A stretch of 37,963 bases of DNA, from contig JAIOZK010000011.1 of assembly GCA_021740625.1 (NCBI GenBank), forward strand, positions 1-37,963, read 5' to 3'. The notes beneath the pieces are model-generated. The model was given only the letters and a program-made list of their open reading frames with translations. It was not told the DNA's origin and ran no database searches. Position 1 is the stretch's first letter, and each line of letters starts with the position of its first letter. Made by a program: the position numbers and the translations under genes. This document shows, in pieces, positions 1-8,702 of the stretch. This stretch comes from Bacteroidales bacterium (GTDB lineage Bacteria; Bacteroidota; Bacteroidia; Bacteroidales; JAIOZK01).

Positions 1-82
1 TGACTTCTTTGATGTTGGTTACATCAAAATACTCCAGAATTTCTTTGGGCAAAATGTACTGTAATATATCCTTTGTTTCCAT
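1..82 (-). CDS. Transposase N-terminal region protein, ISAon1-like (partial)
   Basis: The ATG at 80-82 opens a frame of 27 codons that stays open to the window edge. It begins METKDILQYILPKEILEYF. The pattern of an acidic start, an ILP motif and a short helix ending in EYFD is what I know from the short first protein of ISAon1-family elements of Bacteroidota. In those elements this protein precedes a DDE transposase. Only the first residues are visible, so neither a helix-turn-helix nor the catalytic part can be confirmed. The gene lies 23 bases beyond the stop of the truncated glycyl-radical enzyme gene and has the same orientation. Confidence 0.55.
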   Translation of the reverse strand, partial: METKDILQYILPKEILEYFDVTNIKEV

Positions 83-134
83 GGATCTAAGGTAGACTAA
101 ATTCTTATTCCCCACCTAATATTACTGGTGAACC
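1..134 (-). mobile_element. End of an insertion sequence (ISAon1-like), running off the left edge
   Basis: Similarity to a glycyl-radical enzyme stops at about position 135, after the residues LPEDF. The reading frame then continues only nine codons to a stop. A new start codon follows at 82 on the same strand and opens a frame resembling the N-terminal protein of ISAon1-type transposases. The boundary near 132-134 is therefore inferred to be the element end, beginning GGTTCACC in the direction of transcription. The other end and the terminal inverted repeat lie outside the window, so the family assignment rests only on about 27 residues. Confidence 0.6.
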
Positions 135-1487
135 GAAATCTTCGGGTAGTTTTTCATCAAACAATAGACTCAGGGTAGGTTGGGGGGTGTCGCAGCTCAT
201 GGCCGACTCCAGAATCAGCATTTCCAGTTCGTTGGCGGCGCTGTCGCCATTTTTATCCAGTCCGCCGATGCACAAATTGTTAAAGGTATTTCCGCTGAGT
301 ACACCGCCGACAACACCCATGCTGGCAAAACAATCCAGTTCGGTAAATTTCATGCGCATGGCTTCCAGGAGCTCCATGCTCTGGTCGCGGTTCAGGATGC
401 CTTTCTCCATATCCCTTTTCCAGAAGGGATACAAAACCTGGCCCAGGCGGCCTGGCGACAAACCGGAAATGGCATCTTCATTCAGGACGGCAACATGAAA
501 AGTCCATACAAGTTGCAGGGCATCCCGGAAGGAATCAGGTTTATCCTTTGAAATTCTTTCCAGCCTGTCTGCCAGTTCGAGAAATTCGTTCTCTTGTTTT
601 TTATCTTTTTCCAGGGAAGCCATAAACCGGGCTTCCCGTGCATAGTTCAGTATCCAGTTTTGCAGTCCTTCCAGCATAATATGCACGGCCTTGTAGAAAT
701 ACAGGCGATCCATATCAGGGTATCCCGCCGATTCATCGATTTTGTTTCTGCATATCTCCTTAATGCCTTCGATCCCATATTGCAAGGGGTAATAATAATT
801 CATCACTTCCCGTCCCTGGGGCAATGTATAACCCGAGTCGAACATGCAGATGACGGCCCGCATGATCTCTTCCTTGGTATTGTATCCGGGTACCATTTTT
901 TCATATTTGCTGCCAAGATCATCCACGGATTTGTTGAACCACTTTTTTGCCGTCCTGATCAGGATTGGCATTTCCTCCTTACGCAATCCGAATTTTCCTG
1001 CAATGGAGATAACATTGCCGGTACTTTCGGTTACGTTTCCGCCGCCCTTGCCCATGGTGGTGGCTTCATCCGCGCTGGTTTTACCGGATTTGGCCGCCTC
1101 CTTGTACAACTCATCCTCTTTTGCCAGGAAGAAGGCTTCCGACAGCCAGGGCATGGGGTAGGACCCCCGCAGGTAAGAGGCTTTCCTCATGGCGATCAAT
1201 TCTCCGGGAATAATGGCCGGGGTCAAATGTTCAAACCCGGCTTTCAATGCTTCAGCCCTGCGTATGATGGGCACCTCACCTTCCAGTTCTTCCCATTTGC
1301 GGGTATACCAGTAGGGGAATTCCATTGAAGACGAAGACTTGCTATCGAAATACATTTGCCGCATCTTCTCAACCCTGGGTGTGGCTTCTTTTTTCATCTC
1401 CCTTTGCTGAATATCCGAAGTTGGAGTTGAACCATAATAATTGTAAACTTCGTGTGGGCATTCCAGGGTTTCTTTCTGATTCCTCAT
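105..1487 (-). pseudogene. Glycyl-radical enzyme (PFL domain), C-terminally truncated by the insertion
   Basis: The 460 residues match the N-terminal PFL domain of glycyl-radical enzymes. They include the segments NEDAISGLSPGRLGQ and FNNLCIGGLD and the strand PQPTLSLLFDEKLPEDF, which in complete family members is followed by the catalytic cysteine loop. The catalytic Cys loop and the C-terminal glycyl-radical motif are both absent, because the last nine residues come from the inserted element. Family members are usually about 780-900 residues, so roughly the last 40 percent is missing. The product should be inactive. The substrate cannot be fixed. The adjacent ADP-forming acyl-CoA synthetase, 70 bases upstream on the same strand, hints at organic-acid or amino-acid fermentation. 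No dedicated activating enzyme is seen next to it. Confidence 0.8.
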
Positions 1488-1557
1488 GCTAATTTGATTT
1501 GTATAAAGATAAGGGCAAAATTTTTAATTTCTATGTTCCTGCCTGATAATTAGGGAA

Positions 1558-3615
1558 TTATTTTTCAATCCGTATCCTTGCATCTACTGCAGTTATGCTG
1601 TCTTCCGTACCGAGCAGTGGATTCAGGTCCATCTCGAAAATTTCAGGTGCTTCAGTGAGTAACACTGAGATCCTGCTTACGTAATCAGCAAAAATATCTT
1701 CATTCACACCTTCCTGTCCGCGAACACCTTTGACGATGCCATAACCTTTTAAATTCCTGATCATCTTCAGGGCTTCCTTTTTGTTAACCGGTACCAGGGC
1801 CGAGTTTACATCTTTCAGTACTTCGATAAAAATACCGCCCAGGCCGCAAAAGACGAGATGTCCGAATTTGTCCTCTCTTTTGGCTCCTATAAAAATTTCC
1901 GTTCCCGAAAGCATGGATGTGACCAGCACGGCATGGGTGTCTTGAATACGCATCAGTCTTTCGAATTCTTTTTCTGCAGTTGTCTGGTTTTGAATGTTGA
2001 GTACCACACCGCCAACGTCCGATTTGTGCACCGGTCCCACAACTTTCATCACAAGGGGATAACCGATTTCTTCTGCAAAGGCAATGGCTTCTTCTTTTTG
2101 GGTCACCACCTTTTCAGGTGCCCTGCCAATGCCCGTGGCATCCAGGATTCTGTGAATGTCTTCCGTTGAAAGATAACCATTGCCGGCTTTTTCAATTACC
2201 TGCCTGATCATGTCTACTTTCACTTCTGGTAGTCCTGTTATATCTGTCATAGGAGGATTGTTCCGGGCAACTTTGCCCAGGGCATTGCCCAGCACTACTT
2301 CATCTGAAAAGTAAATCCTGCCTCCGGATACAAATTCTTCCACTTCCTTTTCGGCAGTGGTAATGGAAGGGAGCACAGGGTATATCGGCTTTTTCGCCGA
2401 TTTCATTTTTTGATCCAGCATTTGGTAAACGTCAAAGATTTCCGTTAATCCGGGCGTCCCAAATATTACGACCATGCCATCGATCTCATCAAATTTGTTT
2501 TCGACAAAATCGATGATGGTACCCAGTTGTTCCGCTGTCCCGGTGGCCAGGAAGTCGATGGGATTGGCCACAGATGAGCCTGGGAAGAGGTTTTCCAGCA
2601 ATTCATCTGCATCGGGACCTTTGATATGGGGGACTTTCAATCCGCCTTTTTCGAAGGCATCGGTGAGCATTACCGCCGGACCGCCGGCATGGGTGATGAT
2701 TGCCATGTTTTTTCCCTTTAGTTCCTTATGCATAAAAACAGAGGCGACGGCAATAAGCTCGCCTCTGCCGTGGCATCTGACAATTCCGGCTTTTTTAAAA
2801 AGAGCATCCACAGCTACATCAGAAGAGGCAAGGGCACCCGTATGGGAAGAAGCAGCCCGGCTGCCGGCTTCGGAAGCTCCTGCTTTGATGGCTGCTATTT
2901 TGCATCCTTTCCTGATCAGGGATGAAGCATGTTTCAGGAGCATTTTTGGTTTCTGAATGTTTTCTATATAAAGAAGCTTAATATCAGAACTGGCTTTGGG
3001 ATCATAGGTTTCATCCATGTACTTTACGATCTCTTCAATGCCCATCTGAGCACTGTTGCCCACGGTAAAGACACTTGAAAAAGACAGACCCGCCTGAATT
3101 CCGGCTTCCATGATAAAACAGGCCGTTGCCCCGGAACCGGAAACGAGGCTCGCGCCTTTGATATGGAGTTTTGGAATGGGAAGCGTGAAAACACCGTGAT
3201 AGTTTGGAGTTAGCACACCCGTGCAATTCGGCCCGATAAGTGCGCAATTATATTTGTTGCATTGTTCGACCAGTTGCTCCTCCAGTTTCTTTCCTTCTTC
3301 GCTTTCTTCGCTGAAGCCTGCTGAAATGATAATGATGGCTTTTGTGCCTTTTTCTTCGGTGAGCAATTTTACAGTGTCGGGAGTGTATTTGGCGGCAATA
3401 GCAATGATGGCTAGTTCTACATCGGGTATATCCTTTGGGTCTCGGTAGCTCTTTATTCCCTGTACTTCATCTTCTTTGGGATTCCCGACCATCAGTTCGC
3501 CCTTGAAATTTCCGTCGATGAGGTTTTTTAAAACTTTTCCTCCCGGTTTGGTAATATCCTTTGAACCACCAATAACAACAATACTTTTAGGATCAATTAA
3601 CTCCCGCGTGATCAT
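1558..3615 (-). CDS. ADP-forming acyl-CoA synthetase (acetate--CoA ligase, ADP-forming), fused alpha and beta parts
   Basis: The enzyme converts acyl-CoA, ADP and phosphate into free acid, CoA and ATP, and is typically used for substrate-level phosphorylation in fermentation. The 685 residues show an N-terminal CoA-binding Rossmann domain (IVVIGGS near residue 13). A succinyl-CoA-synthetase-like domain follows, with the phosphorylated-histidine segment SSHTGALASSD (His258). A C-terminal ATP-grasp domain runs from about residue 470 to the end (EIGYPLVMKVVGP near 520). Length and order match the fused ACD form. It sits just upstream of the broken glycyl-radical enzyme gene in the same direction, so the two were probably co-transcribed. 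A -7 promoter motif lies 28 bases upstream of the start. The substrate could be acetyl-, branched-chain or arylacetyl-CoA; sequence alone does not decide. Confidence 0.9.
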   Translation of the reverse strand: MITRELIDPKSIVVIGGSKDITKPGGKVLKNLIDGNFKGELMVGNPKEDEVQGIKSYRDPKDIPDVELAIIAIAAKYTPDTVKLLTEEKGTKAIIIISAGFSEESEEGKKLEEQLVEQCNKYNCALIGPNCTGVLTPNYHGVFTLPIPKLHIKGASLVSGSGATACFIMEAGIQAGLSFSSVFTVGNSAQMGIEEIVKYMDETYDPKASSDIKLLYIENIQKPKMLLKHASSLIRKGCKIAAIKAGASEAGSRAASSHTGALASSDVAVDALFKKAGIVRCHGRGELIAVASVFMHKELKGKNMAIITHAGGPAVMLTDAFEKGGLKVPHIKGPDADELLENLFPGSSVANPIDFLATGTAEQLGTIIDFVENKFDEIDGMVVIFGTPGLTEIFDVYQMLDQKMKSAKKPIYPVLPSITTAEKEVEEFVSGGRIYFSDEVVLGNALGKVARNNPPMTDITGLPEVKVDMIRQVIEKAGNGYLSTEDIHRILDATGIGRAPEKVVTQKEEAIAFAEEIGYPLVMKVVGPVHKSDVGGVVLNIQNQTTAEKEFERLMRIQDTHAVLVTSMLSGTEIFIGAKREDKFGHLVFCGLGGIFIEVLKDVNSALVPVNKKEALKMIRNLKGYGIVKGVRGQEGVNEDIFADYVSRISVLLTEAPEIFEMDLNPLLGTEDSITAVDARIRIEK

Positions 3616-3643
3616 ATAAATCCGGTTTTGAAATTTTGTGCGG

Positions 3644-3651
3644 CAAAGGTA
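3644..3651 (-). promoter_or_regulatory. Putative Bacteroidota -7 promoter element for the acyl-CoA synthetase
   Basis: Read on the minus strand this is TACCTTTG, a full match to TAnnTTTG. It would put transcription start near 3637 and give a leader of about 20 bases. The expected -33 TTTG is not recognisable at 19 bp spacing. Confidence 0.45.
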
Positions 3652-3682
3652 GGAATTATTGTTTATTATTTAACAGGAGAAT

Positions 3683-3710
3683 GGATGCTGGATGCGGGAT
3701 GCTTGATCCA
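3683..3710. repeat. Heptamer repeat, unit ggatgcN
   Basis: Four consecutive 7-bp units (ggatgct, ggatgcg, ggatgct, tgatcca) lie in the gap between two minus-strand genes. A weaker second run of 7-bp units based on gttgca occurs at 3774-3801. See the finding on heptamer arrays. Confidence 0.6.
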
Positions 3711-3828
3711 TTTTTAATTGCCTGTGTAAAGATACAGATAAGCATTTTTTGCTGTAAGGAAGATTCATTGAATGTTGCAAATTTCAGGTTGCATGTTAAA
3801 AAATGAAAATGATTGAAATCAAAAACAG

Positions 3829-6591
3829 CTATTCTATTGCATCTTTAACACAACGAAAGCCCACCGTTGCATTCCTGTTAAAAGAAGGGGAGACCAGCAA
3901 AAGCATCTGGTTTTCGTTGACTGCTTTGGGACCTCCCTGTACATACCACCAACTGGCAGTTGGTTTATAATAACTGCCTCCTTTCAGGATGTTGAAATAA
4001 TAGCTGCCATTATCGTATACATCACCGGTCATCTGCCAGACATTCCCCACCATATCTATCAAACCATATTGATTCGCTCCCTGCGGAAAGGAATCTACTG
4101 CAGTGATATAACCAAATGCATTGTTACACCTGGTTGAATCGAACGTATTGCCCCAAGGCCATTTCTGTCCACTGTTTCCGCCCTGGGCAGCATATTGCCA
4201 TTCGATCTCGGTAGGCAGGCGCTTGCCAGCCCATGCTGCATAAGCCCTGGCATCCTTTAAACTTACATGAACCACCGGGAAGTTTTCCATGCCTTTGGGA
4301 TATTTCCCGTTTTTCCAGTGTTTGAGATAATTCACGGTATCATCAGGCTGGTAATTGCTTTTCCTGGTAAATTGATAATACTCCTCGTTTGTGACTGGAT
4401 ATTGATCCATAAAGAATGATCTTACTTCAGCTTTTCTTGCCTTACTGTAATCCGGGTAGGGGATGAATGCGTCTTCCAAATCCACCTGGAATTCATACGT
4501 ACCACCTTCCACCAGGACCATGCCTTCAGGAGTCCGACGGGTGATTTTGGTCTTTTTTGTTGTGCTAATGAGTCGTGGGCTACCTGGCTTGATGTATACA
4601 ATCCTTTCATCTATGATCTCGGTATCATCAAACAGTTGAACAACAAACTTTCCTTCATATCTCCCGAAGAGTTCGTAAAGTTTCACCTTGTGTGAACCGG
4701 ATGTAAATATTCTTGAATCCTTAGAATAGGAGGGATCCCCCGCCCATAAGCGAATCTCCGTTCCTTTTTCAGCAGCCAGAAATAAGGTGTCATAATGCCT
4801 TTCAACACTGAGCAAATCCCTGAAAGCTGCGATACAATCCACATTTCCCTCTCTCCGCGTATTCAGCCAGGAACGATCAAAAGCATGAGTCTTTGCGGGA
4901 ATGCAGAACCTTCCATCGATTGTATCAAAACCCAGTTCTTCATGATGATATAGGCTTACATAATGATGGTTTGTATCGGCCTCAAACAACGCATCATCAA
5001 AACCTTCGGGTTTCAGACTAAAAACAGTATAAATGGTTTTATTTCCCGAGGGCCACCGGTTTACCCAGATGCTATCATAAAAAGTTGGTATCAAGGGTGT
5101 CCAATTCAGAGAATTAAAAGCTTTACTGTTTTCACGGAGCAACATGGTAATTTTACCCAGATATTTGTATTCCTCTTGCATCCAATCCGGGCGGCCTGCT
5201 GCGAAGGTATTCAACTCATTCCCATATCCATTGAAAAAAGAGATGCTGGCTTCTCGATGTATCCTGCCCTGGCTGAGCTGGCAAACCCTGAAAATGGCGA
5301 AATCGGGTTTGATGAGTTTGTTAAGGTTCAGAGGTGGGGGCATGTATATGGCATCGTGAACGCGGCCAGAGATGATACCGGGCATATCTTTGGTCACAGC
5401 CATTCCCTCACTGTACATCACGACACCCTCCTTGATAGAGTCTGCAGCATTTTGCAATTCATAGCTTGATTTCCCCCTTGTATCCAGCACAACGCCATTT
5501 GCATCAGTAGCTTCTATCAGGCGTGCCATGCCTTTGTGAGGATTTTCTTTACGGGTACTTTTATCCCAGGGATTGTATGCAATAAAGAATTTTGTATCAT
5601 TATTCTGCGCCAGGGTAGCAAGTTCATGTAGTTTTTTTAGTCCACCCGGAAGATCGGCATACAGATCCCATTGATTGCGCTGATCCATGCCCAATGCAGG
5701 CCATGTTGGCCAGATACCGTATACATCATAACCTCCAGTGATTTCTTTGGCTTCTTCTAAAAAGTATTTAAAATTGTATTGATCCTCCTTCCAGTCGAAA
5801 AATTTATGATCCCAGCCAAACTGCAGGATCATCAGGTAATCATGGCGAATCCAGGAAAGGTCTTCTCTTTCAAACAAGGTGTTGTCAAATTCCTCCAGGT
5901 CGAATAAGTAATGCTCCTGAAACATCTTTTTTAAACCGTTTTGCCATTCCCCTTCAAAGAGATCAAGATAAAGGGTATACGCAACCGACGAATGCGGATA
6001 CAAAATGGTTTTATATCGTTGCCTTTTCGCTCCTTTGATTTCTGTTCTCCTGGAGATGGCACAAATGGATTTATCAGCATTCGTGGGTATGGAAGCATAT
6101 CCCATTTCCCAGGCATTGTCTGGCAAAATCACACCAAGCGGTATTTTAGCGGGTCGGAATAATTTCGTCCTTGCCAGTGACCATGGACCAGCTCCCGTGA
6201 TATAAATGTGCTGATCCGAAATCCCGAAAGGAAGTACATTTTCCAGTACAAGGGTATCGATACCCGGATTTTCGAACAGAAGCGTGGCTTTCCAGTTTAT
6301 TTTAAATTCCTTGTCAATTTGCAAATATCCCCTAATCCCGGAGGGAAAAGTAAAGTAAATTTTTTCTCCCTGAATTTCAATTGCGGCATTGTTAGAATAG
6401 TGCGTGCTGCCATCCAGATCAAAACTGAACAGGGGTACATTCCGGTAAGGCAAAAGATCACGATCCTGATCTTTAATGACCGAAATGCCAAGTCCGGGCG
6501 GATCGTGAAATTTTAATTCCTGTCCGCTGGCTTTGGCGATAAGGAATACCATTAGCACTATTACAAATAATTCATTGAAAAACGACTTCAT
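3829..6591 (-). CDS. Secreted glycosidase-like protein fused to a cysteine-less formylglycine-enzyme-like domain
   Basis: From the chosen start (MKSFFNELFVIV) the protein has 920 residues and a clear signal peptide ending about SGQ. The 29 residues upstream of this Met are not signal-like, so the longer frame is rejected. Residues of about 240-560 look like a clan-D-type glycosidase barrel, with strands such as YDVYGIWPTW, KFFIAYNPWD, ANGVVLDT and VVMYSEGMAV. The Asp in VVLDT could be the nucleophile (inference). Residues 690-920 are a formylglycine-generating-enzyme-like (SUMF1) domain: EGMVLVEGGTYEF, MDQYPVTNEEYYQF, GKRLPTEIEWQYAA, GNVWQMTGD, ending VGFRC. The two catalytic cysteines of true formylglycine enzymes are replaced in KGGSYYKPTASWWY, so this part probably binds ligand or is structural. 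It is divergent from the neighbouring radical SAM gene. Confidence 0.75.
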   Translation of the reverse strand: MKSFFNELFVIVLMVFLIAKASGQELKFHDPPGLGISVIKDQDRDLLPYRNVPLFSFDLDGSTHYSNNAAIEIQGEKIYFTFPSGIRGYLQIDKEFKINWKATLLFENPGIDTLVLENVLPFGISDQHIYITGAGPWSLARTKLFRPAKIPLGVILPDNAWEMGYASIPTNADKSICAISRRTEIKGAKRQRYKTILYPHSSVAYTLYLDLFEGEWQNGLKKMFQEHYLFDLEEFDNTLFEREDLSWIRHDYLMILQFGWDHKFFDWKEDQYNFKYFLEEAKEITGGYDVYGIWPTWPALGMDQRNQWDLYADLPGGLKKLHELATLAQNNDTKFFIAYNPWDKSTRKENPHKGMARLIEATDANGVVLDTRGKSSYELQNAADSIKEGVVMYSEGMAVTKDMPGIISGRVHDAIYMPPPLNLNKLIKPDFAIFRVCQLSQGRIHREASISFFNGYGNELNTFAAGRPDWMQEEYKYLGKITMLLRENSKAFNSLNWTPLIPTFYDSIWVNRWPSGNKTIYTVFSLKPEGFDDALFEADTNHHYVSLYHHEELGFDTIDGRFCIPAKTHAFDRSWLNTRREGNVDCIAAFRDLLSVERHYDTLFLAAEKGTEIRLWAGDPSYSKDSRIFTSGSHKVKLYELFGRYEGKFVVQLFDDTEIIDERIVYIKPGSPRLISTTKKTKITRRTPEGMVLVEGGTYEFQVDLEDAFIPYPDYSKARKAEVRSFFMDQYPVTNEEYYQFTRKSNYQPDDTVNYLKHWKNGKYPKGMENFPVVHVSLKDARAYAAWAGKRLPTEIEWQYAAQGGNSGQKWPWGNTFDSTRCNNAFGYITAVDSFPQGANQYGLIDMVGNVWQMTGDVYDNGSYYFNILKGGSYYKPTASWWYVQGGPKAVNENQMLLLVSPSFNRNATVGFRCVKDAIE

Positions 6592-6612
6592 GCTGATTGA
6601 TTTTGATTGGAT

Positions 6613-6620
6613 CAAATTTA
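6613..6620 (-). promoter_or_regulatory. Putative -7 element for the glycosidase/FGE-like gene
   Basis: Minus-strand TAAATTTG matches TAnnTTTG, 21 bases upstream of the chosen ATG at 6591. That also supports the shorter start, since the longer frame would begin upstream of this promoter. No clear -33 element is visible. Confidence 0.4.
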
Positions 6621-6655
6621 ATGATAATGCAGAACTATAATTGATGATAACATTA

Positions 6656-6663
6656 TAAGTTTG
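6656..6663 (+). promoter_or_regulatory. Putative -7 element for the PflX-like radical SAM gene
   Basis: Plus-strand TAAGTTTG matches TAnnTTTG. It predicts transcription start near 6669 and a leader of about 27 bases. It is paired with the divergent element at 6613-6620 in the 104-bp intergenic gap. Confidence 0.4.
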
Positions 6664-6695
6664 CATTACGTTTATCAATTGAACCTTATTATTTC

Positions 6696-7673
6696 ATGGA
6701 ACAGAAGCATATTGCAAATATCCTGGATCAATACGATCAAAATGAATTGTATTCCGACTTTGAAGCCTTGTCGGTATGCAATCTTTGTCCCAGAAATTGC
6801 AATACCGACAGGCTTCACAGGAAAAGCGGATATTGTAAAACCGGCAGCGAATTCAAAATCTCATCCATTTGTATCCACAGAGGGGAAGAACCCGTGATCA
6901 GCGGCAGAAAAGGTATTTGTAATATCTTTTTTACCAATTGCAATCTGCAGTGCAAATACTGCCAGAATCACCAAATCAGTTTTAACTGTCTGGATCACAG
7001 TAGGGACGAAATGAGACTTGAAGCAGTACTCGAACAAATTACCCACATCCTTGACCAAGGGATAAAAGCAGTGGGTTTTGTATCCCCCTCGCATGTGATC
7101 CCCCAGGTTAAAGTGATTATCAGAGCATTGAAAGTACTGGGCTACAAGCCAGCCTTCGTATATAATTCCAACGGATATGACAAAGTGGAGGAAATCCGCA
7201 AACTGGAAGGTTTGATCGATGTGTATCTCCCCGATTTTAAATACATGGACAAAGATATAGGCAGGGAATATTCTGATGCACCCGACTATCCTCAGATCGC
7301 TCTGAATGCTATCAAAGAAATGTACCGACAAGTAGGCTCCTCCATCCTCCTGAATGATGATGAACAAGCAGAACGTGGAATGGTCATAAGACACCTTGTC
7401 CTGCCGGGTAATGCCCAAAATAGCATCAAGGTGCTGCAGGAGATTGCCGATAAAATATCACCCCATATCAACATCTCCCTGATGTCGCAGTATTATCCTA
7501 CTTATCATGTGGCCGGTCACAAATTCCTTGGGCGCATCCTGCGAAGAAAGGAATACCAACTGGTGGTAGATGCCATGGAAGACCTGGGTATTAATGACGG
7601 ATGGATACAGGACCTGGACAGCTACGAGAATTACCGGCCGGATTTTGAAAGGAAAGATCATCCCTTTGAATGA
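6696..7673 (+). CDS. Radical SAM protein, PflX-like (COG1313)
   Basis: The 325-residue protein has the radical SAM cluster motif in TNCNLQCKYCQN (C-x3-C-x2-C, about residue 85), which binds the 4Fe-4S cluster and SAM. It is preceded by an N-terminal cysteine-rich segment (CNLCPRNCN and GYCKTG, residues 28-48), typical of the PflX group related to pyruvate-formate-lyase activating enzymes. The conserved segments NSNGYD, DVYLPDFKYMD and MVIRHLVLPGN also fit. The true substrate of the PflX group is unknown. A role in activating the nearby glycyl-radical enzyme is possible, but the two genes are 5 kb apart and not in one operon. It is transcribed divergently from the large secreted protein. Confidence 0.8.
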   Translation: MEQKHIANILDQYDQNELYSDFEALSVCNLCPRNCNTDRLHRKSGYCKTGSEFKISSICIHRGEEPVISGRKGICNIFFTNCNLQCKYCQNHQISFNCLDHSRDEMRLEAVLEQITHILDQGIKAVGFVSPSHVIPQVKVIIRALKVLGYKPAFVYNSNGYDKVEEIRKLEGLIDVYLPDFKYMDKDIGREYSDAPDYPQIALNAIKEMYRQVGSSILLNDDEQAERGMVIRHLVLPGNAQNSIKVLQEIADKISPHINISLMSQYYPTYHVAGHKFLGRILRRKEYQLVVDAMEDLGINDGWIQDLDSYENYRPDFERKDHPFE

Positions 7674-7765
7674 AATTCCAAATGATAAATTCCAATATCT
7701 AATGATCAATGTCTGAAACCTGGATGGAAGCTAAGTGTTTGGAATTTATTTGAAATTTGGAATTT
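7673..7765. repeat. Heptamer repeat pair forming an inverted repeat, units aaattcc / ggaattt
   Basis: Left arm 7673-7714 reads as six 7-bp units (aaattcc, aaatgat, aaattcc, aatatct, aatgatc, aatgtct). Right arm 7738-7765 reads as tttggaa, tttattt, gaaattt, ggaattt. The arms are roughly complementary, so transcripts could fold back. The left arm begins on the last base of the upstream stop codon. Confidence 0.55.
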
Positions 7766-7799
7766 GTTGCTTGATATTTTTTGTTCAGGATCTGCTGCT

Positions 7800-7807
7800 T
7801 ATTTTTG
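7800..7807 (+). promoter_or_regulatory. Putative -7 element very close to the start of the radical SAM gene at 7812
   Basis: TATTTTTG matches TAnnTTTG and ends only 4 bases before the ATG, so transcription from it would yield a leaderless or nearly leaderless mRNA. A TTTG lies at 7780-7783, but its spacing is 16 bp rather than about 19. Confidence 0.35.
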
Positions 7808-7811
7808 CATT

Positions 7812-8702
7812 ATGTTTTATTATCCAATTCAATATGATGAGCCCCTTTTCCGTCCTCCCAGCGAGGCCTATTCATTCATCCTTCAGCTAACATTAGGTTG
7901 TTCATGGAACCGCTGCGCCTTTTGCGAAATGTATACGATGAAGAAATTCAGGGAGCGTTCTTATGAGGAAATTGCTGCAGATATTGCAAAGATGCGGCCT
8001 TATGCAAATGAGATAAGAAAAGTATTTCTTGCCGATGGGAATGCACTGGTTTTGCCAAAGGAAAAACTGGTAAAGATACTGGTTGCATTGAACAACAACT
8101 TTCCCAGGATCAGCAGGATCTCGGCTTACGCCATTGCCAAAGACCTCCAAAACAAATCTGTTGAAGACTTGCAAGAACTACGAGACAAAGGACTCCATTT
8201 GCTTTACGTGGGTATTGAATCAGGTGATAATGCGGTGCTGAAAGCAGTGAACAAAGGCGAAAATTACAAGAGCCAGAAGAATGCATTACTGAAAGCGAAA
8301 GAAGCAGGCATGAAGTTATCGGTTATGATCCTCAACGGACTGGGAGGAGAAGAAATGTCAAAGCAACATGCCATACATTCAGCAGTACTATGCAATGAAA
8401 TACAGCCTGAGTTTCTGTCAACCCTCGTATTAAGCTATCCTCATGGGAAGAACCACTTTATGAAAAGATTCAAAGGAAACTTTTCTTCTCTTGGCACCAT
8501 GGGGCTTATAAAAGAGATGAAAGATTTTATCGAAAACCTGGAGCTTAAGCACTCCATCTTCCGCAGTGATCATGCCTCGAACTATCTCGTGCTGAAAGGA
8601 ACACTGAACAGGGATAAAGCAGAATTGCTGGAAAGGATCGATCATGCATTGAATGCCCCTGACGAGGCCGGGTTGAGAGAAGAATGGATGCGGGGATTAT
8701 AG
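7812..8702 (+). CDS. Radical SAM protein of unknown substrate (CSWNRCAFC type)
   Basis: I chose the start MFYYPIQYDEPLFRPPSEA, because family members begin with a similar E/Y-P-rich segment and the 16 residues upstream look non-coding. This gives 296 residues. The cluster motif LGCSWNRCAFCEMYTMKKF (about residue 30) has C-x4-C-x2-C spacing followed by a MY pair, characteristic of a COG1032-like radical SAM subgroup without a B12-binding domain. Other radical SAM barrel features are VFLADGNALVL, LLYVGIESGDNAVL and GAGMKLSVM-like strands. The reaction is unknown. It follows the PflX-like gene in the same direction after a gap of about 140 bp that holds heptamer repeats. Confidence 0.8.
   Translation: MFYYPIQYDEPLFRPPSEAYSFILQLTLGCSWNRCAFCEMYTMKKFRERSYEEIAADIAKMRPYANEIRKVFLADGNALVLPKEKLVKILVALNNNFPRISRISAYAIAKDLQNKSVEDLQELRDKGLHLLYVGIESGDNAVLKAVNKGENYKSQKNALLKAKEAGMKLSVMILNGLGGEEMSKQHAIHSAVLCNEIQPEFLSTLVLSYPHGKNHFMKRFKGNFSSLGTMGLIKEMKDFIENLELKHSIFRSDHASNYLVLKGTLNRDKAELLERIDHALNAPDEAGLREEWMRGL

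Noticed and set aside
180-1328. Plus-strand open frames opposite the glycyl-radical enzyme gene
   Set aside because: They lie antisense to a gene with family similarity, have no family similarity of their own, and are shadows of its codon use.
3829-4540. Formylglycine-generating enzyme that activates sulfatases
   Set aside because: The catalytic cysteines are missing and there is no sulfatase gene in the window, so only the fold is claimed.
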